In this document: positions 1 through 6,807 of the stretch, piece after piece
Layout of the letters: each line of letters starts with the position of its first letter
How positions within the stretch are numbered: the first letter of the stretch is position 1
Source: Burkholderia sp.
GTDB lineage: Bacteria > Pseudomonadota > Gammaproteobacteria > Burkholderiales > Burkholderiaceae
Direction of reading: 5' to 3'
Length of the DNA stretch: 21,376 nucleotides
Assembly (NCBI RefSeq): GCF_018375725.1
Contig: NZ_JAHACR010000039.1
Span: 1 to 21,376, forward strand
Notes under the pieces: model-generated
Databases searched by the model: none
Seen by the model: the letters and a program-made list of their open reading frames with translations, nothing else
What the model was told of the DNA's origin: nothing
Translations under genes and position numbers: made by a program

Positions 1-4
1 ACGT

Positions 5-26
5 GATGTGAGCGCGCGCTCACATC
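5..26. promoter_or_regulatory. Perfect 22-bp palindrome, possible operator or end-of-gene hairpin
   Basis: The arms GATGTGAGCGC and GCGCTCACATC are exact reverse complements with no spacer. The half sites TGTGAGC/GCTCACA are those of LacI-type operators, but they are four bases further apart than in the ideal lac operator. It lies 211 bp before the permease start. No T-run follows on either strand, so a standard intrinsic terminator is unlikely. It could still be a hairpin at the end of a gene outside the window. Confidence 0.5.
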
Positions 27-185
27 GTCCGACCCCGATTGCGGCGGTCCAGACCGCCCGCCGCGAATATCGGCGGCATGCCGCTTGCCAGCACCATTCC
101 CGCTCCGTACACTCCCGCCAGTTTCCGGACCGGCGCGCCCATCTGATCTGGCCGCCGGGCCGTCCGACAAGACAACTTGGTATGG

Positions 186-219
186 GATCGGCGTCGGCGC
201 CCGGGCGCTCACGCCGATC
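186..219 (+). promoter_or_regulatory. Leader hairpin directly before the uracil permease ribosome binding site
   Basis: Arms GATCGGCGT (186-194) and ACGCCGATC (211-219) pair perfectly, and the intervening bases can extend the stem with G-C and G-U pairs after one C-C mismatch. The structure ends three bases before the AGGAG Shine-Dalgarno at 223-227. A leader structure here could affect translation or transcript stability. The sequence shows only the fold potential; a regulatory role is inference. Confidence 0.45.
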
Positions 220-237
220 GACAGGAGAATCCCCCCG

Positions 238-1545
238 ATGTCCGATTCCTATTTCCCGCGCTGGCGGGTGCAACAGCCGGGCGCGGCGGCGCGCGTCGTC
301 GGCCTCGACGAGCGGCTGTCGTGGCCGCAGATGATCGCGATGGGCGTGCAGCACGTCGTCGCGATGTTCGGCGCGACGGTGCTCGCGCCGCTGCTGATGG
401 GCTTCGATCCGAACCTGTGCATCTTTATGTCCGGCGTCGGCACGCTGCTGTTTTTCGCGCTGGTCGGCGGCCGCGTGCCGAGCTACCTCGGTTCGAGCTT
501 CGCATTCATCGGCCTCGTGATCGCGGTGACCGGCTACAGCGGCAGCGGCCCGAACCCGAACATTCCCGTCGCGCTCGGCGGCATCGTCGCGTGCGGCGTC
601 GTGTATGTCGCGCTCGGTGCGATCGTGTCGGCGGTCGGCACGCGCTGGATCGAGGCGCTGATGCCGCCCGTCGTCACCGGCGCGATCGTCGCGGTGATCG
701 GGCTCAATCTTGCGCCGATCGCGGTCAAGGGCGTGTCGGGATCGACGTTCGATTCGGCGATGGCGCTCGTCACGGTGCTGTGCGTCGGCGGTGTAGCGGT
801 GTTCGCGCGCGGGATGCTGCAGCGTCTGCTGATCCTCATCGGGCTCGTCATCGCGTATGCGATCTACGCGGTCGTGACCAACGGCATGGGCTTCGGCAAG
901 CCGATCGACTTCTCGATCGTCGGGCATGCCGCATGGTTCGGCGTCCCGTCGTTCCACGCACCCGTGTTCGATCCGCACGCGATGCTGATGCTCGCGCCGA
1001 TCGCGGTGATCCTGGTCGCCGAGAACCTCGGCCACATCAAGGCCGTGAGCGCGATGACCGGGCAAAACCTCGATCGCTACATCGGCCGCGCGTTCATCGG
1101 CGACGGGCTGGCGACGATCGTATCGGGCAGTGTCGGCGGCACGGGCGTGACGACCTACGCGGAGAACATCGGCGTGATGGCCGTCACGCGGATCTATTCG
1201 ACGCTGGTGTTCGTCGTTGCCGCGCTGATCGCGATCGGGCTCGGCTTCTCGCCGAAGTTCGGGGCGGTGATCCAGACGATTCCCGGCCCGGTGCTCGGCG
1301 GCGTCTCGATCGTCGTGTTCGGTCTGATCGCGGTGACGGGCGCGCGGATCTGGGTCGTCAACAAGGTCGATTTCTCCGACAACCGCAACCTGATCGTCGC
1401 TGCCGTCACGCTCGTGCTCGGCGCAGGCGACTTCTCGCTGAAGTTCGGCGGCTTTGCGCTCGGCGGGATCGGCACCGCGACGTTCGGCGCGATCATCCTT
1501 TACGCGATCCTGCGCAAGGAGAAGGAGCCGGGGCCGGTGGTGTAA
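238..1545 (+). CDS. uraA: Uracil/xanthine permease, NCS2 family (UraA/RutG-like)
   Basis: This is a 435-residue, very hydrophobic inner-membrane protein of the nucleobase:cation symporter-2 family, which imports uracil or related bases with protons. The family signatures are visible: the N-terminal segment GVQHVVAMFGATVLAPLLMG (about residues 37-56), GSSFAFIG near residue 85, an ENLGH motif in mid-protein (the conserved Glu region of UraA), and TTYAENIGVMAVTR in the C-terminal half, which matches the UraA motif around its second substrate-binding Glu. About 12-14 membrane segments are expected. The ATG at 238 was chosen over an in-frame ATG at 85 because AGGAG lies ten bases upstream and homologues start with a short hydrophilic stretch of this length. 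The gene stands alone. Exact substrate (uracil, xanthine or both) cannot be told from sequence. Confidence 0.9.
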   Translation: MSDSYFPRWRVQQPGAAARVVGLDERLSWPQMIAMGVQHVVAMFGATVLAPLLMGFDPNLCIFMSGVGTLLFFALVGGRVPSYLGSSFAFIGLVIAVTGYSGSGPNPNIPVALGGIVACGVVYVALGAIVSAVGTRWIEALMPPVVTGAIVAVIGLNLAPIAVKGVSGSTFDSAMALVTVLCVGGVAVFARGMLQRLLILIGLVIAYAIYAVVTNGMGFGKPIDFSIVGHAAWFGVPSFHAPVFDPHAMLMLAPIAVILVAENLGHIKAVSAMTGQNLDRYIGRAFIGDGLATIVSGSVGGTGVTTYAENIGVMAVTRIYSTLVFVVAALIAIGLGFSPKFGAVIQTIPGPVLGGVSIVVFGLIAVTGARIWVVNKVDFSDNRNLIVAAVTLVLGAGDFSLKFGGFALGGIGTATFGAIILYAILRKEKEPGPVV

Positions 1546-1552
1546 GCCCGGT

Positions 1553-1589
1553 GCGGGCGGGTCGCGGCGCGCAAGGTGCGCGCGCCCGC
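1553..1589. terminator. GC-rich hairpin between convergent permease and LysR genes
   Basis: GCGGGC (1553-1558) pairs with GCCCGC (1584-1589), and inside it GCGCGC pairs with GCGCGC across a short loop. The stem is interrupted on one side and lacks a T-run, so this is a weak, possibly bidirectional, termination structure in the 93-bp convergent gap. Confidence 0.25.
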
Positions 1590-1638
1590 TACGCCGCGTC
1601 TGCCGCTTGCCGGCCGCGGGTTGCGCCCGGCCGCCGCA

Positions 1639-2523
1639 TCATGCGCAGGTATTCGCCTGCGCTTCCAGCCACGTACAGAATTGCGCGACGAGCGGCTCGT
1701 CCGCACGCTCGCGCGGCGTGACCCACCAGTAACTGCGCGTGGCGATGCGCGGGCCGGCCAGCGGCATCACGAGCCGGCCGCCGGTCAGCTCGTCATCGAT
1801 TAGCGGCAGCGGGCCCAGCGCGACGCCGAGCCCATCGACCGCCGCCTGCAACGCCAGATAGAAGTGGTCGAACGACTGCTTCTTGCGGTTTTTCATCGGC
1901 GCGCCGGCCGCCGCGAACCAGTCGCGCCACGCTTCCGGGCGCGTATCCGAGTGCAGCAGCACATGCCGCGACAGGTCGTCGGCGCGCGCGATCGGCAGCC
2001 GCTTCAACAGCGCCGGACTGCATACCGGAATCACGCTCTCGTCGAGAAAGCGTCCGCTCGCGCAGTTCGGCCAGTGGCCCGGGCCGCGGCGGATCGCGAC
2101 ATCGAAGCCGCCGAGCGTCTCGAGCGGTGCGTTCGACGTCGACAGTTTCAGTTCGACGTTCGGCACGTCGCGCTGGAAGCGCGACAGGCGCGGCAGCAGC
2201 CATTTCATCGCAAAGGTCGGCAACGCATTGATGCGCAGCACGCGCGCGGTGCCGGTGCGCCGCAGACGCTCGGTCGCAAGCGCGATGCTGTCGAAGGCCG
2301 CCTGCACCGTGTCGAGATACTGGCGGCCTTCGTCGCTGAGTTTCACGCGCTTGCCGATCCGGTGAAACACCGGCTTGCCGAGCCAGGATTCGAGCGCGGC
2401 GACCTGCCGGCTGATGGCACCATGAGTCACATGCAACTCATCGCCTGCGACACTGAAACTTTCGTGCCGTGCAGCAGATTCAAAGGCACGAAGTGCGGAA
2501 AAGGGCGGAAGTTCGGGGCGCAT
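1639..2523 (-). CDS. LysR-family transcriptional regulator (GcvA-like)
   Basis: The product is a 294-residue LysR-type regulator. The N-terminus (PPFSALRAFESAARHESFSV, about residues 6-25) and the winged helix-turn-helix through about residue 65 (VTHGAISRQVAALESWLGKPVFHR) match the GcvA branch of LysR proteins. The remainder has the length and pattern of the two-lobed effector-binding domain, with a typical RRGPG segment near residue 145. The start at 2523 gives a standard-length N-terminus; no good Shine-Dalgarno precedes it, and a 19-bp dyad lies only two bases upstream. It is divergent from the split chromate transporter, so it most likely controls that pair and itself. The effector is unknown. 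A role in glycine metabolism should not be assumed from the GcvA resemblance. Confidence 0.9.
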   Translation of the reverse strand: MRPELPPFSALRAFESAARHESFSVAGDELHVTHGAISRQVAALESWLGKPVFHRIGKRVKLSDEGRQYLDTVQAAFDSIALATERLRRTGTARVLRINALPTFAMKWLLPRLSRFQRDVPNVELKLSTSNAPLETLGGFDVAIRRGPGHWPNCASGRFLDESVIPVCSPALLKRLPIARADDLSRHVLLHSDTRPEAWRDWFAAAGAPMKNRKKQSFDHFYLALQAAVDGLGVALGPLPLIDDELTGGRLVMPLAGPRIATRSYWWVTPRERADEPLVAQFCTWLEAQANTCA

Positions 2524-2525
2524 GC

Positions 2526-2544
2526 TTGTGATTTTAAATCACAA
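2526..2544. promoter_or_regulatory. 19-bp dyad, likely LysR operator between lysR and chromate genes
   Basis: TTGTGATTT (2526-2534) and AAATCACAA (2536-2544) are perfect reverse complements around a single T. This AT-rich dyad has the T-N11-A layout of LysR-family sites. On the minus strand it contains TAAAAT, a possible -10 for lysR, and on the plus strand it covers the -35 position of the chromate gene promoter. It is thus placed to regulate both directions. Confidence 0.65.
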
Positions 2545-2555
2545 AAGAGCGCCGA

Positions 2556-2561
2556 TAAAAT
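2556..2561 (+). promoter_or_regulatory. Probable -10 element of the chromate transporter operon
   Basis: TAAAAT matches the sigma-70 -10 consensus at five of six positions. The -35 position (about 2533-2538) falls inside the dyad and does not match consensus well, as expected of an activator-dependent promoter. The transcript would start near 2568, giving a leader of about 54 bases. Confidence 0.4.
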
Positions 2562-2621
2562 CGTTATGCGTGTCGCATGAACGGCGGTAACCTCGACACT
2601 GACCGTTTGACGAGGACGCCC

Positions 2622-3242
2622 ATGCAATCCGCTGCTACGCCGCCCGCCCGTCCCCGCAATGTCGGGGTCGGCGAGCTTTTTTTCGGTTTCCTGAGTCTCG
2701 GCTTCATGTCGTTCGGTGGCGCGTTGCCGTTCGCACGGCGCACCATCGTCGACGAGCGCCGCTGGCTGTCCGCCGACGAATTCACCGATCTGCTCGGCCT
2801 GTGCCAGTTCCTGCCGGGCGGCAACGTGATCAATCTGTCGGTCGCGGTCGGCATGCGCTTTCGCGGCGTGCCGGGCGCGCTGGCCGGCATTCTCGGGTTG
2901 ATCGCCGGGCCGACGCTCGTGGTCGTCGGGCTCGGCGTGCTGTACGCGCAAACCCAGCACGATCCGCACGTCCGACATATGTTTGCCGGCTTGTCGGCGG
3001 CGGTGGCCGGGCTGCTCGTGGCGATGGCGGTGAAGGTCGCGAAGCCGCTGCGACAGGCGCCTGCCGCAGCATGCGTCGCGGCGCTCGCGCTGGTCGCGAT
3101 CGCGGTATTGCGCGTGCCGCTGCTGACGACGATGCTCGTGCTGACGCCGTTCTCGATCTGGCTTGCGGCACGCGGGCGGCCCCAGCCACCGGTTTCGTCC
3201 GGATGCACGCCGCGCGACGCGGACCGCGGAGATGCACGATGA
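2622..3242 (+). CDS. Chromate transporter, short CHR subunit (N-terminal type)
   Basis: This 206-residue membrane protein carries one CHR domain (chromate ion transporter family). The family signature is seen as FLSLGFMSFGGALPFARR near the N-terminus, followed by LSADEFTDLLGLCQFLPGGNVIN and a GIL-GLIAGPTLV segment. Its short length and its pairing with a second short CHR gene identify the two-gene form of the family, in which two half-size proteins replace the usual 400-residue bidomain ChrA. Transport of chromate out of the cell is the family role; some members may move other oxyanions. The ATG at 2622 is preferred to one at 2577 because GAGGA lies about eight bases before it. The stop overlaps the next gene by four bases (ATGA), indicating translational coupling. 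Confidence 0.85.
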   Translation: MQSAATPPARPRNVGVGELFFGFLSLGFMSFGGALPFARRTIVDERRWLSADEFTDLLGLCQFLPGGNVINLSVAVGMRFRGVPGALAGILGLIAGPTLVVVGLGVLYAQTQHDPHVRHMFAGLSAAVAGLLVAMAVKVAKPLRQAPAAACVAALALVAIAVLRVPLLTTMLVLTPFSIWLAARGRPQPPVSSGCTPRDADRGDAR

Positions 3243-3766
3243 CGGATACGCTGATCGCGCTGGCCGCCATCTTCAGCCAGCTGTCGCTGCTTGCATTCGG
3301 CGGCGGCAACACGATCCTGCCGGAGATGCAGCGACAGGTCGTCGACGTCCACCACTGGATGAGCGCGTCCGAATTCACGTCGCTGTTTGCGCTCGCGCAG
3401 GCCGCGCCGGGACCGAACATGATGGTCGTGTCGCTCGTCGGCTGGCATGTGGCCGGCTGGTCCGGCCTGCTCGTGGCGACGCTCGCGAAGTTCGGGCCGT
3501 CGTCGCTTGTTACCGTGCTCGCGCTGCACGCGTGGGAACGTTTCCGTAACCGTCCATGGCGGCGCTATGTGCAGCAGGGGATGATGCCGGTGACGGCAGG
3601 CCTCGTCGCGGCGAGCGCGGTGCTGATTGCCGAAGCGTCGAATCGCACCGCAGTGCAATGGGGCATCACCGCCGCATGCGCGGTGCTCGCATATCGCACG
3701 CGCATCCACCCGCTCTGGCTGCTTGCCGCAGGCGCGCTGATCGGCTTGACGGGATTCGGCCAGTAA
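3239..3766 (+). CDS. Chromate transporter, short CHR subunit (C-terminal type)
   Basis: This 175-residue membrane protein has its own complete CHR signature: FSQLSLLAFGGGNTILPEMQ at about residues 12-31, then MSASEFTSLFALAQAAPGPN and a glycine-rich SGLLVATLAKFGPSS segment. It begins inside the stop codon of the previous gene (ATGA overlap), so the two subunits are probably made in fixed ratio and act as a heterodimer. In the family, paired short CHR proteins are reported to have opposite membrane orientation; this was not tested here. The second subunit retains the PGP motif, whereas the first has PGG at that place. The gene ends the operon; a hypothetical gene converges on it. Confidence 0.85.
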   Translation: MTDTLIALAAIFSQLSLLAFGGGNTILPEMQRQVVDVHHWMSASEFTSLFALAQAAPGPNMMVVSLVGWHVAGWSGLLVATLAKFGPSSLVTVLALHAWERFRNRPWRRYVQQGMMPVTAGLVAASAVLIAEASNRTAVQWGITAACAVLAYRTRIHPLWLLAAGALIGLTGFGQ

Positions 3767-3820
3767 GTTGCGCGCACAACCACTGTGCGTGCGCGACGCG
3801 GTGCGGTTGCGCGAACCCGC

Positions 3821-4159
3821 TTACAGCGGCGCGTGCGCGCCGCTGTTGACGAGTCCGATCAGCCGGCCGCGCTCGCGGTCGACATCGCCGGTCGTAGGCG
3901 GCCAGTCGAGTACGTAGCCGCGTTCGAGCGCGTCGCGCATGATCGTCCCGTAAGCGGACTTGCTGAGTTTGCCGTCGTGCAGCGCGGCGCCGACCTCCTG
4001 CCGGAGGCCGGGCGTGAACGACGGATAGGCAGCGGCGAGCGCCGCATACTGGCGCGCGTCGATCTCGCCGGATTCGCGGCTGATGGCCCAGGCGACCACC
4101 AGCACGATCGCGACGAACGGTATAGCGGTGTAGCGCAAAAAAAACTTCGCGGGTGTCAT
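3821..4159 (-). CDS. Small membrane-anchored hypothetical protein
   Basis: The 112-residue product starts with a short basic region and one hydrophobic helix (residues 9-26, RYTAIPFVAIVLVVAWAIS) and continues as a soluble domain of about 85 residues rich in Ala, Arg and Tyr (ARQYAALAAAYPSFTPGL, ALHDGKLSKSAYGTIMRDAL). I recognise no family. The pattern suggests a single-pass inner-membrane protein with its C-terminal part in the periplasm. The segment LHDGKLSKSAYGTI resembles short regulatory helices found in Burkholderia proteins of unknown role. The gene converges with the chromate pair and diverges from the PhnA-like gene. The ribosome binding site is weak (AGAG), so the start is moderately sure. 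Confidence 0.65.
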   Translation of the reverse strand: MTPAKFFLRYTAIPFVAIVLVVAWAISRESGEIDARQYAALAAAYPSFTPGLRQEVGAALHDGKLSKSAYGTIMRDALERGYVLDWPPTTGDVDRERGRLIGLVNSGAHAPL

Positions 4160-4208
4160 TCGATTGCTCTAAGAGGATGCCGTGGGGTGGTGCGGCGGAA
4201 TCGGGCGG

Positions 4209-4214
4209 TATACT
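4209..4214 (+). promoter_or_regulatory. Probable -10 element before the PhnA-like gene
   Basis: TATACT matches the -10 consensus at five of six positions and lies 32 bases before the start codon. No good -35 hexamer is visible at 16-18 bases upstream. Confidence 0.4.
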
Positions 4215-4246
4215 GCCGTCTTATCAATCAGCAGGACTTTTGCATC

Positions 4247-4588
4247 ATGTCGACGATTCCCGCTTGCCCGCAATGCGCGATGGAGAATACCTACCCCGAC
4301 GGCGACCATTATATTTGCGCCGATTGCGGATACGAATGGTCGAGCGCCGCCCCAGCGGCATCCGACGATGACGCGGACCGCATCGTCAAGGACGCGAACG
4401 GCAACGTGCTCGCCGACGGCGACGCGGTCGTGCTGGTCAAGGACCTGAAGCTGAAAGGTTCGTCGATCACGCTGAAGATGGGCACGAAGGTCAAGAGCAT
4501 CCGCCTGGTCGGCGGCGATCACGAAGTCGACTGCAAGGTCGACGGCATGAGTGTGATGCTCAAGGCCTGTTATCTGAAGAAAGTCTGA
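4247..4588 (+). CDS. PhnA/YjdM-family zinc-ribbon protein
   Basis: The 113-residue protein has an N-terminal zinc ribbon with four cysteines (C7-x2-C10 and C24-x2-C27, in CPQC and CADC) followed by a small beta domain (VKDANGNVLADGDAVVLVKD, LKGSSITLKMGTKVKSIRLV) and the ending KACYLKKV. This is the standard layout and length of the PhnA/YjdM family. The name came from proximity to phosphonate genes in E. coli; these proteins are not shown to degrade phosphonates, and no phn genes are near here. The function is best described as unknown, perhaps nucleic-acid or metal related. An AGGA sequence lies ten bases before the ATG. A clean intrinsic terminator follows, so the gene is monocistronic. Confidence 0.9.
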   Translation: MSTIPACPQCAMENTYPDGDHYICADCGYEWSSAAPAASDDDADRIVKDANGNVLADGDAVVLVKDLKLKGSSITLKMGTKVKSIRLVGGDHEVDCKVDGMSVMLKACYLKKV

Positions 4589-4655
4589 GCGTGACACCGC
4601 TCGCATATTTCTGACGAATGGCATTCGCCGGGCTGACGCCCGGCATGCGACCGGG

Positions 4656-4683
4656 AGGCGCCTTCATGGCGCCTTTATTTTTT
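4656..4683 (+). terminator. Intrinsic terminator of the PhnA-like gene
   Basis: AGGCGCC (4656-4662), loop TTCAT and GGCGCCT (4668-4674) form a perfect 7-bp stem followed by TTATTTTTT. A second hairpin just before it (GCCGGGC 4627-4633, GCCCGGC 4638-4644) has no T-run. Confidence 0.85.
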
Positions 4684-4987
4684 GTGCGCCGTGCCGGATG
4701 TTCGTCCGACGATGCACGGCACGCTCCATATCCGAATGCGCATATTGAAGTGCGCGCGACATAATGCGCCCCCCGGATCGTAAGCTGTTCGTCTGTATTC
4801 CGGAACAAGTTTTTACAATGACCGAAAACGTGATGCGCTAATCTGCCCGTATCGCACGGATGCGCAGCCAGCATGGATGCCGATGCCCAAACCGGCCGTC
4901 GATCGTGTATCCGGTGACGACATGCGCCGTCCGCCGCGTTCTTGCGCGTGACAACGCGCCTTACGGTTCACTTGAAAGGAGATGGCG
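4684..4987. other. Non-coding stretch before a small gene
   Basis: No convincing gene is present. A minus-strand reading frame across it has no recognisable protein character. A TACAAT (4814-4819) could be the -10 of the downstream small gene, giving a leader of about 160 bases; the -35 is not clear. AT content is higher than in neighbouring genes, as expected of a regulatory region. Confidence 0.4.
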
Positions 4988-5221
4988 ATGGGTATTCTGA
5001 ATACCATTGGCGAAATCGCGGGTGCCGTTGCAGCGGTCGAGGCAGCCGAGAAAATCGATCCGGATGCGGGCCTGCTGACCAAGGCGGCCGCGGCTGTCGC
5101 CGGCTTCAAGGGGGCCGAGGCGCTCGAAGGCGTGCTGGAGAAGAAGGACGACGGGCAGGCGCAGGCCGCAGACGATACAGCGGCGGCCAACGGTGGCGAC
5201 ACGCCGCAGGCGCGAGCATGA
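4988..5221 (+). CDS. Small alanine-rich hypothetical protein
   Basis: The 77-residue product begins MGILNTIGEIAGAVAAVEAAEKIDP-like and is predicted mostly helical. A hydrophobic, Ala/Gly-rich half (residues 1-50) is followed by a charged segment (LEKKDDGQ) and a disordered Ala/Asp/Gly/Pro tail. It has no cysteine and no clear signal peptide. The start at 4988 was chosen over the ATG at 4982 because AAAGGAG overlaps the latter and is correctly spaced (six bases) from the former. That ribosome binding site is one of the strongest in the window, which supports a genuine, well-translated gene. No family is recognised. The gene has its own terminator about 60 bases downstream. Confidence 0.7.
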   Translation: MGILNTIGEIAGAVAAVEAAEKIDPDAGLLTKAAAAVAGFKGAEALEGVLEKKDDGQAQAADDTAAANGGDTPQARA

Positions 5222-5283
5222 CGGCTGGCGACTCGGGCATGCGGCTGATCGGTGACGCATGACCCGCCCGGATATCTGGATCG

Positions 5284-5316
5284 AACGGCGAGCGCGACGC
5301 GTCTCGCCGTTTTCTT
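5284..5316 (+). terminator. Intrinsic terminator after the small hypothetical gene
   Basis: AACGGCGAG (5284-5292) and CTCGCCGTT (5303-5311) form a perfect 9-bp stem with a 10-base loop, followed by TTCTT. The stem with flanking A/T can also work, less well, on the other strand. Confidence 0.8.
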
Positions 5317-5393
5317 ATGCGCGGCGTCGCGCGCCGCAATCGAGCCGAAATCTTGCTATCGTGCCGTCATCCGGACTGCGATGAGGGCATGCG

Positions 5394-6749
5394 ATGGAAT
5401 TCGACTACGACCTGTTCGTGATCGGCGCGGGATCGGGCGGCGTCAGGCTGGCTCGGCAATCGGCCTCGTACGGCGCACGCGTCGGCATTGCGGAGGAAGA
5501 GCAGATCGGCGGCACCTGCGTGCTGCGCGGCTGCATTCCGAAAAAACTGCTCGTCTATGCGTCGCACTTTCCACATGAAATCGAAGACGCGAAGGGTTAC
5601 GGCTGGACGTTCGGCGAAGGCACGCTCGACTGGCCTGCGCTGATGGCCGCGAAGGATCGTGAGATCAACCGGCTGAGCGATATCTACGTCAACCTGCTGC
5701 TGCAATCGGGCGTCGCACTGCATACCGGCCGCGCAACGCTGGTCGATCCACATACGGTCGCGGTTGGCGAACGGCGCTTCACAGCGCGTTACGTGGCGAT
5801 CGCGACCGGCTCGCGCCCGACGCTTCCGCCGCTGCCCGGCATCGACTATGCGATCACGTCGCGCGAAGCGCTGTCGCTCGCGGCGCTGCCGGCGCGGATC
5901 GCCGTGGTCGGCGGCGGCTATATCGCGGTCGAGTTCGCGGGCATCTTCAACGGATTCCGCCGCCACGTCGATCTGTTCTATCGCGGCGAGCAGATCCTGC
6001 GCGGCTTCGATGACGACGTCCGGCATTTTCTGGCCGGCGAGATGGCCAAGCAGGGGGTGGCGATCCATACGCGCACATCGGTCGACGCGATCGAGCGTGC
6101 GGGCGACGGCACGCTGCGCGTGCGCACCGGGGCATCGTACAGCGGGCCCTACGACGCCGTGCTCTATGCGACCGGGCGCGCGCCGAACATCAGCGGGCTC
6201 GGTCTCGAGCGGGCGGGTGTCGCGCTCGATGCGCGGGGTGCGATTGCGGTCGATGCCTATTCGGCGACCTCGGTCGCGTCGGTCTATGCGATCGGCGATG
6301 TGACGTCGCGCCCGCAGCTCACGCCGGTCGCGACGCGCGATGCCAGCCTGCTCGCGGCGATGCTGTTCGGCGGCCGTCGCGTCGCGACCGATCACGAATG
6401 GGTGCCGTCCGCCGTGTTCAGCCAGCCCGAGGTCGGGACGGTCGGGTTCACCGAGGCGCGCGCGCGTGACGTGTATGGCGCGGTGGATATCTACCGGACT
6501 TCGTTCAAGGCGCTGCGTCATGCGCTGACGGGACGCGACGCGCGCACGCTGATGAAACTCGTCGTGGCGCGCGACAGCCAGCGTGTGGTCGGTGCGCACA
6601 TGGTCGGCCGCGATGCGAGCGAGATCATCCAGGGTATGGCGATCGCGATCCGTGCGGGGGCGACGAAGGCGCAGTTCGACGACACGATCGGCATTCATCC
6701 GACTGCGGCGGAGGAATTCGTGACGATGCGGCAGCGGGTGGCCGACTGA
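5394..6749 (+). CDS. gor: Glutathione-disulfide reductase
   Basis: This 451-residue FAD enzyme reduces oxidised glutathione with NADPH in the cytoplasm. It shows the FAD-binding GAGSGG (residues 11-16), the redox disulfide C42/C47 within GGTCVLRGCIPKK, the second nucleotide fold VVGGGYIAVEFAG near residue 175, followed by basic residues typical of NADPH use, the FAD motif YAIGDVT near residue 300, and the C-terminal catalytic HPTAAEE (H435, E440). The redox motif with Cys-Val at its start and the family length separate it from dihydrolipoamide and mercuric reductases. GAGGG sits eight bases before the ATG. The gene is single, with a terminator before it and a convergent polyamine operon after it. 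Confidence 0.95.
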   Translation: MEFDYDLFVIGAGSGGVRLARQSASYGARVGIAEEEQIGGTCVLRGCIPKKLLVYASHFPHEIEDAKGYGWTFGEGTLDWPALMAAKDREINRLSDIYVNLLLQSGVALHTGRATLVDPHTVAVGERRFTARYVAIATGSRPTLPPLPGIDYAITSREALSLAALPARIAVVGGGYIAVEFAGIFNGFRRHVDLFYRGEQILRGFDDDVRHFLAGEMAKQGVAIHTRTSVDAIERAGDGTLRVRTGASYSGPYDAVLYATGRAPNISGLGLERAGVALDARGAIAVDAYSATSVASVYAIGDVTSRPQLTPVATRDASLLAAMLFGGRRVATDHEWVPSAVFSQPEVGTVGFTEARARDVYGAVDIYRTSFKALRHALTGRDARTLMKLVVARDSQRVVGAHMVGRDASEIIQGMAIAIRAGATKAQFDDTIGIHPTAAEEFVTMRQRVAD

Positions 6750-6760
6750 TCCGGCTGTAA

Positions 6761-6799
6761 CCGGCGCGCACATCGCATGCCTCGCGATGCGCGCGCCGG
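6761..6799. terminator. Long hairpin between convergent gor and polyamine operon
   Basis: CCGGCGCGCACATCGC (6761-6776) pairs with 6784-6799 over 16 positions with one mismatch, which becomes a G-U pair in the minus-strand transcript. The loop is seven bases. No T-run follows, so it may act as a stability or factor-assisted end for both convergent transcripts. Confidence 0.5.
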
Positions 6800-6807
6800 C
6801 AGGCCGG

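Noticed and set aside
2622..3766. Chromate transporter genes as one gene broken by frameshift
   Set aside because: Both halves carry their own N-terminal CHR signature and the overlap is a clean ATGA, the known two-gene form of the family.
4560..4874. 104-codon minus-strand frame over the PhnA terminator region
   Set aside because: It reads through a strong intrinsic terminator and has no coding character.
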